Positions 10,685 through 21,031 of a DNA stretch of 64,000 nucleotides are shown here, one piece after another; positions within the stretch are counted from its first letter, which is position 1, and every line of letters begins with the position of its first letter. A program made the position numbers and the translations under genes. This DNA comes from Microplitis mediator (lineage: Eukaryota > Arthropoda > Insecta > Hymenoptera > Braconidae): NCBI RefSeq assembly GCF_029852145.1, contig NC_079971.1:11761697-11825696 (forward strand). Reading direction: 5' to 3'. Under the pieces are notes generated by a model that saw only the letters and a list, made by a program, of their open reading frames with translations, was not told where the DNA came from and made no database searches.

Positions 10685-12553
10685 TGGGTCATTCCACCGA
10701 ATAAAATTATTTTTACGGGGCGACCCTCGTCGATTTGGTTCAAACTTTGTAGAGTCGTTCTATATATTAAAAAAAAAAATTCTCTGAAAATTTGAGCCTT
10801 TTATATGCAGCTGTTTCAAAGTTATGATTTTTTGAATTTTTTAAAAATTTTTGTTTTCAACTTTTTCATTAATTTTTTTAAAGGAAAAAATTTTTTTTTA
10901 AAAATGAGCACATAACAGCTTTTCGTAGGAAAAATTCTCAGCTTTCCAATAAAAATATCTATTTTTCATTTTATGTTACGAAAGACCTTTTCAAATTCGA
11001 TTAAAGACGAAAAAACGATTTTTATGACTGTGCGGCGCTTGATACATCTAATTTGATATTTTTTTCTGAAAGCTGAGACTTTTTCTCACAAAATAAGTGA
11101 TTTTCACGATGTGCATATTTTTTGTTTGAACAAAATTAAATAAAATATAAACTCTCTATGATTAAAAAACGTTAATTCTTATTTTTTATGAGGATGTTAA
11201 TACATTTTTACCATATATATCCTAAGCTATCAACAATAAGTGAGATAGGGTGCACTGCTTGTGTTTCTTTCACCGTTTATGACTCAAAGTATTGTACGTT
11301 CAAAACATTTATTTTCTAAAAAAAGTCATCATTCCCTGATTAAATCAAACGATTCGAAACGGTTTGTAATGTTAAATGCCCATAAAAAGGGTGATTCAAA
11401 AGTATTCAAAGTATTCAAAAGCCTTAAAAAGTATTTAAAATTTTTTTTCCAATCGTTTTAAGTCGTTTCTTTTAATAAGGGATGGTTATAACAGTGAAAT
11501 CAACGCTGGTAAAATTTTGAATAGCCCGGATGTATTAACTTGCGGTGTGAGGACATGTTTTCGGGTATGTATCTGCAGTAAAGCTCTGAAAACAAAAATT
11601 ATAAAACTATTTTTCATGATACCAGCATCAATGGTTCAAGTCTAGGAATTAGTAATTTGAACTTTGATTCTTGTGTTTTGTTCAATAGTGATTTCAGACT
11701 ATTGATGTCATCTGCGTTAATGACAGTTCTGACTTTGTAATCAAGTTTTATAAAAATTTGTGTGCATAATAAATAGTATTTATGGTTTCTGTTTAACTAT
11801 AAATTGCAAAGCATAAGTTAGGCGTACACTAATGGTTGATCGCACCATTGGGTTTAATATAACTTGATTCTAACTGGCTGCTGACACTGATAATAATTTT
11901 CAATGCAGGTAATCATGAAAAAAATAGTGTGTAAAACTAGATGAAACACGACTTCAGATTGCAGTTATTGTCAGCTTTTGCGTACGGCTCGGGCAGCCTA
12001 CTCTACTTTCTTCTGACATCGTTTTGTTTCATCTCTTGCCACACAATCAACTATTACAGTTTGTTAAAACTATAAAATCAATGACTTGTATTTAAATAAT
12101 TATTGATTTTGTTCAAACAAAAAATATGCACATCGTGAAAATCACATATTTTGTGAGAAAAAGTCTCAGCTTTCAGAAAAAAATATCAAATTAGATGTAT
12201 CAAGCGCCGCACAGTCATAAAAATCGTTTTTTCGTCTTTAATCGAATTTTAAAAGGTCTTTTGTAACATAACATGGAAAATAGATATTTTTATTGGAAAG
12301 CTGAGAATTTTTCCTACAAAAAACTGTTATGTGCTCATTTTTAAAAAAAATTTTTTTCCTTTAAAAAAATTAATGAAAAAGTTGAAAACAAAAATTTTTA
12401 AAAAATTCAAAAAATCATAACTTTGAAACAGCTGCATATAAAAGGCTCAAATTTTCAGAGAATTTTTTTTTTAATATATAGAACGACTCTACAAAGTTTG
12501 AACCAAATCGACGAGGGTCGCCCCGTAAAAATAATTTTATTTGGTGGAATGAC

Positions 12554-12556
<3 letters not shown>
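10685..12556. mobile_element. Inverted-repeat (foldback/MITE-like) element with ~450-bp arms, TA target
   Basis: Left arm from TGGGTCATTCCACCGAATAA (10685) to about 11135 is repeated inverted at about 12112-12556, ending GGAATGACCCA. Arms differ by a few bases (for example CACCGAATAA against TTTGGTGG). The flanks are TA-rich on both sides, so the target duplication is TA or TATA. The centre (11140-12110) holds no transposase-like frame. A TA target and terminal inverted repeats are typical of Tc1/mariner-derived non-autonomous elements. It sits in what may be the leader intron of gene C. Confidence 0.75.

Positions 12557-12596
<40 letters not shown>
12557..12596. repeat. (TA)n microsatellite
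   Basis: About 20 TA units directly against the right end of the inverted-repeat element; a shorter TA run (10673-10685) abuts the left end. The element inserted in, or expanded, a TA tract. Confidence 0.85.
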
Positions 12597-12597
<1 letters not shown>

Positions 12598-12629
12598 AAG
12601 GATCGTAAGAGATACAATAAGATACTTAC

Positions 12630-12890
12630 CTGCATATTACACGGTAATGAGGAATATTGCACATAATCACTTATGTATAAGGGAGTTAGAGTATCGTATC
12701 GATTAAATGCGTGGTAAATATTGTTGAATCGATGATATTTTTCGTTGTTGTTCGAATTAAGAAACCAAATCAGTGGGATTGATAGATTAATTCGAAAGAG
12801 GTCAGTTAGGCGGATTTAGAATTTTTTCCCTCGTACTCTTCGCCATCTCTTTCTCCTTTCCTTTATCCTTTTCGACGCTGATTAAAGAGC
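12630..12890 (-). promoter_or_regulatory. Possible leader exon of small gene C
   Basis: A textbook minus-strand donor, ATGCAG|GTAAGTAT (GT at 12629-12628), ends a stretch without a long open frame. In genes A and B a non-coding leader exon with such a donor precedes the ATG exon. Here the implied intron to 9710 would be about 2.9 kb, or about 1 kb without the 1.87-kb inserted element. The link to gene C is an inference from position and strand only. Confidence 0.35.
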
Positions 12891-13071
12891 ATTGAAAAAA
12901 AAACACAGCGTAAAGAAATTATATTTTTTTTATTAGATAGATAGTAAAGTAATAAATAATATTTCGAATCAAAGGGTAAATCGATGGAATTATGCACAGT
13001 CACAATGAATGATAATAATCGATTTTACTAAATAACAGAGGGTGAAAATGATAAGTTAATAATAAATAAAA

Positions 13072-13892
13072 AAAAATCGGTCTGTCAGTTGACCCTGCGG
13101 GCCAGCCCCAAAACTTCCCGCTGTTTTCGAGCTCGTTGAGCTCAAAAACATTATTGTGAATACATTTTCGAGCTCTTCGAGCTCGCAAATACTTTTGTAT
13201 GCCATTGTTTTGTAAAAAACCATTTTTTAGCATTTCTTTCTCTCACGATATCTCGCGAACGAATGAACCGATTTTGATGGTTGAGGTGGCAATTGACACG
13301 TTTTATCAAGTTCTGAGACTGATCAAATTTTGAAATTGATTTATTTAGCCGTTTTTGAGAAATTTCAAAAAAACCAAGGAAAAAATTTATTTTGAATTCT
13401 TTCGTCAACGGTTTCTCTTGAACAAATGAACCGATTTTGATAGTTGAGCTGGCATTCGACGTGGCTTATAGAGTTTTAGAGCTGATTAGATTTTGGAATC
13501 AATCCATCGAGCAAATTAAAAGTTATCCAAATAAAAATTTTTCGAAAAAATTTTATTTTTGAAATATCTCTGAACGCACCCTACCGATTAATTTCAAATT
13601 TTTACGGCTCCAAGATATTAACAAGCCGCGTCGAATGACACCTCAACGATCAAAATCGGTTCATCCGTTCAAGAGTTATGAATATTTACATACATACATA
13701 CGTACGTACGTACGTACGTTCGTACATACGTACACACATACATACAAGCGGACATCATCGTGAAATTAGTCAGGATAGCTTCCTAGGACCTCGAAACGTC
13801 GACATCTGATGGAAATTCGATTTTCATAAATCGGACCGAAACCAATAACTTCCCGAATTTTTGAAAATTTACAATTTTCTTAGCGGGAAGTT
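13072..13892 (+). repeat. Dispersed AACTTCCCGCT family repeat, full copy
   Basis: Starts with CGGTCTGTCAGTTGACC and AACTTCCCGCTG, ends with a hairpin (AACTTCCCG...CGGGAAGTT) and AGCGGGAAGTTAA, so the ends carry an inverted AACTTCCCGCT/AGCGGGAAGTT pair. The body has three related modules of about 150 bp, each with a variant of GAACGAATGAACCGATTTTG, a GTTGAGGTGGCATTCGACG-type phrase and an ATCAAATTTTG-type phrase. A (TACG)n tract lies at 13690-13735. Other copies: 24862-25662, 41811-42990, 45134-46455, 46456-47088 and 54174-54956. Confidence 0.8.
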
Positions 13893-13975
13893 AAAAATGT
13901 AAATCACAAATTATCATAGAATTTTGCTAATTGAAAAAAGATTTGTTTGAATACAGGACGGAGCGCAAGAATAAA

Positions 13976-15853
13976 ATGGTACTGCTAGCAATAATCCTGT
14001 TGGCTCAACCCCTACAAGCACTATTGGGGTGCGATTATGGGAGCATATCTATAAACGTCACTACCATATCAGCAAATAAAGTGGACGAGTGTGACATACC
14101 GTTGAAGAATCCAGAGGAAAAGCCGGTATCGCTTCAATTACTTCAGTTAGCAGAATTTAGTAACACGGAAGTGTTTGAATGCCGGGTAGAAATAAATCGA
14201 GTGATAACATATTATGGAGATTGGTATCATGCATTCGTAGTGGCAAATGGAAGAAGAGAATATATTTATGAATTAGAGTACAGACAATGCAAAAGGTTAC
14301 ATGAGACTGGTAGCTTAAAATTGGGTTATAATGCAGAATTGGAGGGATTAACAAGAAACGCAGCACATTATCGGATAATTATGTTGGCAGAAAGTACCAA
14401 GGTGGATGGAAAATGTGCGGGAACACAATATAGTGACCCGTTTGGTACTTGGAGTCAAGTGATTGTGGAAGCGACCGTTAGAGTAACAGTTAGGAACTAT
14501 TTTGCCATAGTGGAACGTGCAAGCAATAAAGTAGTTCTTAGCAGTGGAGCAAGATGCGACTGGGCTGGAGGAGAGTGCATAGATCAAACAGGAGGTAATA
14601 CATTTTGGGAGGTCATAAGGGAGGAATCATGTCAAACAGCAAGCTACATAATCTTGAGTGAGGGACCTGGCACGCTATTGTCTGGAGAAAAAAGAGAACC
14701 AGAAATCTATACGATTAACACAGAAGATATAACATTTGCTCTGGCGAAGGAGATGGAGAAGAAAATATGCGGTTACACTCTGATACAAACGGAACATCCT
14801 AAATTATTAATTAAGGTACTCAAACCAGGTGAAGAAACAGCGAGAGTAAAGCCAATCTCAACGCAGGACCTCGACATATTTAGATACGTAAATTCGAAAT
14901 TTGTGTATGTAGAAAAACATATTAAAAGGCAAATGAGATCTCTTTACAGGGATATATTAACACACAAGTGTGAAGTTGAACGACAGGTAATATTAAACGC
15001 ACTAATGTTGTCGGGGTTGAAACCGGAGGAATTCGCTTATGCGATAATGAAAGGACCAGGATACTACGCAACAGTTGCAGGAGAAATCATTTATATAATT
15101 AAGTGCATACCGGTAGATGCCCAGTTAAGGAAGGTAGAAGAATGTTATCAGGAGTTACCGGTGAGTTATCAAAATCAGAGTTGGTTTGTCACGGCTAGAT
15201 CAAGAATGTTGATTAAACAAGGTACTATTGTAGACTGCAACCAACTACTATCGGTTGGATATGAAGTAGATGGGGCATGGATCATCATGAGACCGGGATT
15301 CGAGGATATCCAAGAGCCGCAAATCTTAAAGCCAACGACCATACCAACTTGGAACTACGAAGATACAAGGTATTTGGCAACAAGTGGGATATATACGGAA
15401 AAGGATTTGGAAAAAGTGAGGAATAGAATAATGCTGCCGATAGAAACTGCGGTTTAGGTCAATACCATAATAAGAGGGGCAACAGGCCGCACTATCGTTG
15501 GTAATACGGGAATATCAATGACACAATTTATGGATGAATCAATTATTGAAAGTTACGCAAAAAAGCAATGGGATAAATTTTCGGGAGGATTTTTAATATT
15601 TGGAACGGCTAGTGCGGGATTGATAGGCATAATGATAAGTATAAAAATGCTGAAAATAATAATCGACACGGTAGTACATGGATACATTTTACATCGAGCA
15701 TACGGCTGGAGTTTGTATTTAGTGGGCGCAATTTTGTCATCAGTAACACATTTATTGTTACAATTAGCGGAAGAACCGTTGAAAAGCAAGAAGAAGAAGA
15801 AATCAAAGGAACGTAAAAATAGAAGGAAGCCGGTTTCGGAAACCGCAAATTAA
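13976..15853 (+). pseudogene. Chuvirus-like envelope glycoprotein, frame interrupted by one TAG before the membrane anchor
   Basis: Start taken at ATG 13976, which opens a signal peptide (MVLLAIILLAQPLQALLG) before a Cys-containing CDYG start of the ectodomain. Upstream codons in frame lack an ATG, and GAATACAG|G at 13956 looks like a splice acceptor just ahead, as for retroviral env mRNAs. The ectodomain (493 codons) has many Cys, an early NVTT glycosylation site and DECDIP-type sequence typical of chuvirus glycoproteins. A TAG at 15455-15457 ends it. The same frame continues without other stops to TAA at 15851-15853, through a conserved-looking GTASAG segment, a membrane anchor (about 15588-15665), a HGY...YGWS segment and a Lys/Arg-rich tail. 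Related glycoproteins are known as envelope genes of insect BEL/Pao elements. The TAG would yield a secreted ectodomain unless read through. No pol lies alongside. It could be a young pseudogene or a co-opted gene. Identification is from sequence character and not from a search. Confidence 0.8.
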
Positions 15854-15936
15854 AAATAAGTGCGTGAAAAAAAAAACGGGAGGGAGATTAATTAAAGGAC
15901 CGGTTATATTATTTTAGTGAAAAGTTCTTTTCTCTC

Positions 15937-17997
15937 TTGAAAACAAAAAAAAAATATGAAAAAAAAACAAACAAAAAAAAAGGAAGGAAGGGTGATTATG
16001 ATTTTAAATTTGATGAATTAAATGGTTGCAGCGCCACGATGAGGACGGGAGAAGGGACTACAGGAAGGATGATAAGATTGGACAACAGACGGGGATTGTA
16101 TTCAGAGGATATCGGGGAATACAGGGTTTTGTCGCATGAGTGGAAAATAATAACATTCATAGATATGTATGAGGAAGAAGCTGAGACGGATCGGTTAGTG
16201 AAGGAATTTGACAAATTAAGGGAGCAGATCAAGAGTGAGGAGGACCTTATGGAATTGGAAAAACGAGTTAACCAAATAAAAACCTGGGTAGAAGAAAGTA
16301 GCGATTGGTGTAGGCGGAGAGCAGCGGAATCAACGCCCGATTTAATGGATTATTATGAGAAAATATCTAATTTTGTGGAAAATAATAATAGTTTAGTAAG
16401 GACAGGGGATAACGAGGTCATACTCCGGCACCAAGAGGAATTCAGCATTGGAAAAGGAAATGAAGAAGACAAGGTGGATTTGTATCAAATTGAGGGGGAG
16501 TTAGAAGTCCGCGAGTCTGTTAGTAAAAGAGTGTTTTTCGCTTCCTTTATGGTAACTGAAGGCCAGATTTTCAATGGGATATTGTCGGTGTCGGATTTTC
16601 AGCGGGCCATTGGCGTTGTTTTAGAAGACAGTAAAGGGATGGAACGTCCTACGGGAACGGATTCAGATGGGATAAAAACATTGCTAGCGAACATAGATGC
16701 AGAGGTACAAGTTTATAATCAAAGAATTATATACATCTGGAGAGTGCCGCTTATGTTAAGAACAAAATATAGACTGATCAAACACTATTCATTTCCCACC
16801 ATGCTATCAACAGCACTGATGTATGGGATGATCATAATGCCGACTACACCATATACTGCCATAAGGGAAGGTGAATATATACCACTTACAAAGGACGACA
16901 TCGGAAGAAGTAAAGTAATCGGTAATCGATTCTTTGGAGTTAGTAGAGTTGTCGCACATGAGATGGAAAGCAGGAAAGGATGCGAAGCAATGTTGTATGC
17001 AGGGAAGAACGTCGATATCAACGATTGTGACTTGAGAGTAGTCAAGTTGGAAAAGACATTTTGGATGAAGTTATACAATACGAATGCTTGGCTGTTTGTT
17101 GCCAAGGGCGATGAACTTGTAAAAATTGGTTGCGCCGGTAACAAGACCGAGGAAATGACAGTGAACGTAATGGGAGTTATGTGGATGCGGGAAGAGTGTG
17201 AGGGAGTGACCGGTGAAATATTTTTAACTCCAACTCGAGGAACACATATCGTGGCAAAGATTATGGATAGAGAGCTGGGTTGGCCAGAGATTGGGGAAAA
17301 GTTGGAAAAGATCCCGGAAGGAACTCACATTACCCTGGATAAACTAATGGCCGCGGTGGGGCAAATACAAGGTGATGGAGCCACTGTGGAAAAAGGAGGT
17401 GTCAGGCTGGCAGAGGTGCGACAGGAGCTGCACCGGATGGTGGAAATTGAACGAATACGAGTTGAAATTGTGGGAATCAAGACCTTAGCCATGTATTTCT
17501 GTATAGGACTAGGTGTCGTAATATTTTTAATTGTGTGTGGATTGTGCTCAAGACTATGCACAAAACGGAAATTTCAAGCGAAAAATGGGAGACAGGCAGA
17601 AGAAGGAAAAATTACAACGGCAGAAAAGCCAGAGATATGTACAAAACGAAGATCTCGGGCGGAAAACAAGAAACAGGCGGAAGACAAGAGAGAGACACCT
17701 ATAGAAGAACTTAAGATGGAACCAGTTCAGCAAAAGGATAAGATGTTAGGTAGTCCGATGCCGCCGCCAAAATCGAAACTGACAAAAAGGGGAAAGAAAG
17801 TAGAAATACCCCGATTGAAGGAAGGACACAGCGCTATCGGAACTGACGAGGCACAGGAACAAGCGGGGGTATCGTATGCGGATTTGGAGATACTGCAGTT
17901 AACTCAGCTTCGTCATCACAACAGCGAATCAGGAGGTTTGACCAGAGCAACTACTGTCCGTCGGAGTATTTGGCATTATAAGAACTTGAGATTGTAG
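15937..17997 (+). CDS. Errantivirus/baculovirus F-like envelope protein, second env of the pair
   Basis: An open frame of about 686 codons begins 83 nt after the glycoprotein stop. It has no in-frame ATG until 16039. The codon at 15937 is TTG and the ATG at 15956 is out of frame. The first 20 codons are A-rich (Lys), and no signal peptide is seen, so the true start probably comes by splicing or lies elsewhere. The segment GLYSEDIGEYR then SHEWKIITFID (16096-16164) matches the N-terminal pattern of insect errantivirus Env and baculovirus F proteins, and is followed by a coiled-coil-like heptad region. The middle has YIWRVPLM and spaced Cys. A transmembrane segment (about 17476-17560) precedes a long Lys/Glu-rich tail of about 145 codons. 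The furin site and fusion peptide of baculovirus F are not evident. Transfer from an LTR element is likely. An acceptor at 18064 suggests an alternative C-terminus. Confidence 0.72.
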   Translation: MKTKKKYEKKTNKKKGRKGDYDFKFDELNGCSATMRTGEGTTGRMIRLDNRRGLYSEDIGEYRVLSHEWKIITFIDMYEEEAETDRLVKEFDKLREQIKSEEDLMELEKRVNQIKTWVEESSDWCRRRAAESTPDLMDYYEKISNFVENNNSLVRTGDNEVILRHQEEFSIGKGNEEDKVDLYQIEGELEVRESVSKRVFFASFMVTEGQIFNGILSVSDFQRAIGVVLEDSKGMERPTGTDSDGIKTLLANIDAEVQVYNQRIIYIWRVPLMLRTKYRLIKHYSFPTMLSTALMYGMIIMPTTPYTAIREGEYIPLTKDDIGRSKVIGNRFFGVSRVVAHEMESRKGCEAMLYAGKNVDINDCDLRVVKLEKTFWMKLYNTNAWLFVAKGDELVKIGCAGNKTEEMTVNVMGVMWMREECEGVTGEIFLTPTRGTHIVAKIMDRELGWPEIGEKLEKIPEGTHITLDKLMAAVGQIQGDGATVEKGGVRLAEVRQELHRMVEIERIRVEIVGIKTLAMYFCIGLGVVIFLIVCGLCSRLCTKRKFQAKNGRQAEEGKITTAEKPEICTKRRSRAENKKQAEDKRETPIEELKMEPVQQKDKMLGSPMPPPKSKLTKRGKKVEIPRLKEGHSAIGTDEAQEQAGVSYADLEILQLTQLRHHNSESGGLTRATTVRRSIWHYKNLRL

Positions 17998-18282
17998 AGG
18001 AGCTCACCATCAGCAACCTATCTGTTCCTCATTCCCTTTTCCCAACCTATTTGTTTTGTTGCAGGCACGCCACACAGGGAAGATGCAGCCAGCATACCGG
18101 GTCGTTCAAGTCTATTGGATTTCAGGATCACGAAGACTGCGGTCGATGAAGCCCAATTACAACGTGCAAGGCAGTGGAATGCAGATTACAATTTTTTTTT
18201 ATTATTATCATTAATTATCAATCATTATTATTCTCTTGAGCATTGTTCTTTCAACAAATATTCTATTTTCCTTAGTATGTAG
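17936..18282 (+). other. Possible terminal intron and alternative last exon of the F-like env gene
   Basis: A very good acceptor (long C/T tract, then TTGTTGCAG) ends at 18064. A donor-like AG|GTTTGA lies at 17936-17941 inside the env frame. The resulting 129-nt intron would keep the frame open from 18065 to a TAG at 18280-18282, about 72 codons, replacing the last 20 codons of the unspliced frame. The first 40 or so codons of the new exon have coding-like composition; the rest are hydrophobic and AT-rich. The donor is weaker than the acceptor. Confidence 0.45.
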
Positions 18283-18555
18283 AGAGTCTCTTCAGGGAAC
18301 ATAAGCTTACGTTAATATATATACATATAATCCGAAGGGCATCCTAAGAGATAAGTCATCATTTTATTTTTTTTTCGAGCATTATATTTTTTTTTGAACA
18401 GGTATGCAACGTATACTGTTGTGCAGCTAAAAATTAACCTGAGCTCCAACTGGTCGAGAAGGAGAATCGTGATCTCGGGTGATATCAGGGAGTTCACATG
18501 CGACTTACCCCGTGAATAGGATTGTCCCTTTTACCATTCGGGAGAATGGCTTTCT

Positions 18556-18860
18556 TTTTCGAGTCGGGGGAGCGTGTGACGGGTGAGCTGACGCCCATCC
18601 GTCTAATACTAATAACCAAATAATAAATAGATATATTTTAGTTCAGAAAGCAATACATTTTATTGTAGTTTCATTAGGCGTTATACAGCTGCACATAAAT
18701 ATCGCATTACATTAGTTACATTAAGTCTTACTTTTATAAAGACAATGCGATGAGCAGACGTTTCGCGTGGTCAGAAGTTTTGACAGTGGGAAGAAAAGAG
18801 TTCCGTTGGAGACGGCGAAGGGATATTTTCTTATGCAGCACGAAAAGAGTTCTCACCCTA
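18556..18860 (+). mobile_element. Possible polypurine tract and start of a 3' LTR
   Basis: GAGTCGGGGGAGCG at 18556-18568 looks like a short polypurine tract, and the next bases, TGTGACGGGTGAGCTGACG, begin TG as LTRs do. An AATAAAT lies at 18628. No matching copy is found on the 5' side of the two env genes, so a complete provirus cannot be shown. The right end of the LTR is not defined. Confidence 0.3.
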
Positions 18861-18872
18861 GCGGATCCGAAT

Positions 18873-19215
18873 TACGGTAAATACAGTGATTTACCGAAAT
18901 TTGCCGTAATTTACGGCGTCTAGCAGAATTACCATAAATTACGGCAATTTACCGTATATTACGGTAATCTACGGCAAATTACGGTAAATTGCCGTAATTC
19001 ACGACGAAACGCCGCAAATTTACGGCAAATTTGCGGTGAAGCTGCGGTAAATTTGCGGCAATGTTGCGGTGAAAGTACGGTAGTTCACGGTAAAAATGCC
19101 GCATTTTCGCCGTAAAGTTGTGGTAACAGTGCAGCACTTTACCGTAGAAGTTTTGTTAAATTGCGGTATTTCACCATATAATTGCGGTAAATTTGCTGTA
19201 TTTTACTGTAATGTG
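18873..19215. repeat. TTACGGTAAATT / TTGCCGTAA word array
   Basis: About 340 bases made almost wholly of a roughly 10-13-base word in both orientations: TTACGGTAAAT, ATTTACCGTA, TTGCCGTAA, TTTGCGGTAAA and close variants, more than 20 occurrences. The copies drift from TACGG-rich at the left to TGCGG-rich at the right, and become degenerate beyond 19150. Not coding. Confidence 0.85.
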
Positions 19216-19545
19216 AAGCTTTTCACTGGAATGTCTGTTGATAATCGGATATTTGACTGTAAACAACTGTCTTTACTTGACATTTCGGTACCGTGTCTTT
19301 AAGATTTGGTATTGTGTGCTGGATATTATTCAAATCGTAAAGAAATCTGTTCTCATCAGTGTTGAACGAACTTTCAAATTGTAGATCTACAGTGATATCA
19401 TTACAAGTATTCAGATAACTTAGATTTTCTTACATTGAAGGTATAGATTAGAATCTATACAATTTAATAATTTTTTAATTTTTCGATCTACTTTGATTTT
19501 TTCTAATAAATGTAAAAAATTAATAATTTGATCTACATTCATCAA

Positions 19546-20440
19546 TATACACTAATGGAAAAAATTAAAGGATCAAAAAAAAATTCTAAATTTTTAGGCA
19601 ATTTTCAACAGGCTCTAACTTTGAGAGAAATGGTCGTACAAGAAAAAAAAAAAAAAGGAAATTGTAGCTCCAAGTATCAACTTTTTGGATTAGAACTTCA
19701 AAATTTTTTAGCATCAGTGGTTTTAGAGTAATCTTAGAAAAACCAGCGACAAAAAAATTTTCGAATTTAAAAAATTTTTTTTTTTTGGTCTCCGGGCATA
19801 GAAGAAATTATTGTTGCTTAACCACTGTGAGGATCGGATACCTTCATTATTCAGCTTTAATTTCTTTTTTTATGGACCTTGATACATCCACTTCTCGCCG
19901 AGATATCGGTCTTCAAATGGAAAAGGATCCTTTTGTCTTTGATTATCGATATCTCAGAAACCAATGATCGCACAGAAAGTTAATGGTGGGTTTTGAAAAC
20001 TTGAATAAATTACCTTCAACGATTTGCCACTGCTTTTCCGAAAAAAAAAATTTTTCCTATCGTCACATGAATTTAAAAATGCAACAAAAAAAGGGCTTTT
20101 TGTGGTTTTTTGGAAAATCAAGCGCTGAAACGAAAAGATTGTGGAAAACGATAATGTTGACTGTGCATTGTACAGTTCAATATGTCCACAAAAACCCTGC
20201 AGAGAAGCAGATTAATCCAACCAGCCGTTTTTTTGTTTCACGCGATCAAATTTAAAAGAAAATTAAAGGATCACGTTTTTTGCTCTGAAAAGCTCATAAT
20301 CTTTAACAAGATGAAAACAAACATTTTTTCTGAGCTTTGTCCACAAATTTATTGCAGACAGTGCTTAAATTTCCAAAAAAGAAAAAACTTTTTTTTCGAA
20401 ACAAAAATTAAAAAAAAAAAAAATTTTTTTTGAATTTAAT
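19546..20440. mobile_element. Diverged half of the palindromic element family
   Basis: Begins CACTAATGGAAAAAATTAAA, close to the CACTTATCCAAAAAATTAAA end of the 57-kb palindrome. It keeps landmarks in the same order: GGATCCTTTTGTCTTTGAT, a GATATCTCAG phrase and AAACTTGAATAAATTACC. The second arm is absent or too degraded to follow. No coding potential. Confidence 0.6.
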
Positions 20441-20645
20441 GACTGAGAGATCAGTGAAATCACGAATTGCAGCGATGCAAACGTGTTAAAAATTATTGGG
20501 TGTTGGTTTTGTAAATTTCCTAAAGATATTCCAAAAAAAAATTTTTTTGAAAAAAATTTTTTTTTTTAATTTTATATAGTGGAAACCTAAACATGCAAAC
20601 CTCTCAATAACACAATTTATAGATAAATTGAGAAAAATATAGATA

Positions 20646-20717
20646 GCCCGAACTGGGAATCGAACCCAGACCAATTCGGTAACGCGCCGAGTGCTCTACC
20701 AGTTGAGCTATCCGGCC
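20646..20717 (-). tRNA. tRNA-like sequence, probably pseudo or SINE-derived
   Basis: On the minus strand a 72-base cloverleaf can be drawn: D arm GCTC/GAGC, a T arm CTGGG-TTCGATT-CCCAG with a perfect B box, and a 7-bp acceptor with one G-G mismatch. The anticodon loop would read CGCGTTA, giving CGT (Thr), but base 33 is G where U is normal and the anticodon stem has a C-A mismatch. These faults suggest a tRNA-derived repeat or pseudogene. Confidence 0.45.
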
Positions 20718-21031
20718 CTATACTTTTATTACAGATCACTATAAGAATAAGTTTAATGCCGCTATTGTTGAATGAAAATATTGTATTAATATCCGATTCA
20801 TTTATGCTATCTTGGATTTGTAAAAGAGACTCTCAGGGTCTTTTCTGGGTACTCCCATATTTTGGGGACGTCCAATAAACAAATATCCACATAATTCACA
20901 TATAGTCATTCCTTCACTGAGCGACCCACACCCTTTATAACATCCTATTAAATTTCTAGAGACGCTGAGCTAGGCACGATAAGATCGGTTACGCAGTAAG
21001 AACATTCAGGTGTAAGCTCACACGTAACATA

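Noticed and set aside
13931..13975. Earlier start for the glycoprotein at 13931
   Set aside because: The codon there is TTG, and the stretch crosses a likely splice acceptor; the ATG at 13976 opens a proper signal peptide.
20646..20717. Functional tRNA-Thr gene
   Set aside because: G at position 33 and mismatches in the acceptor and anticodon stems argue for a tRNA-derived repeat.
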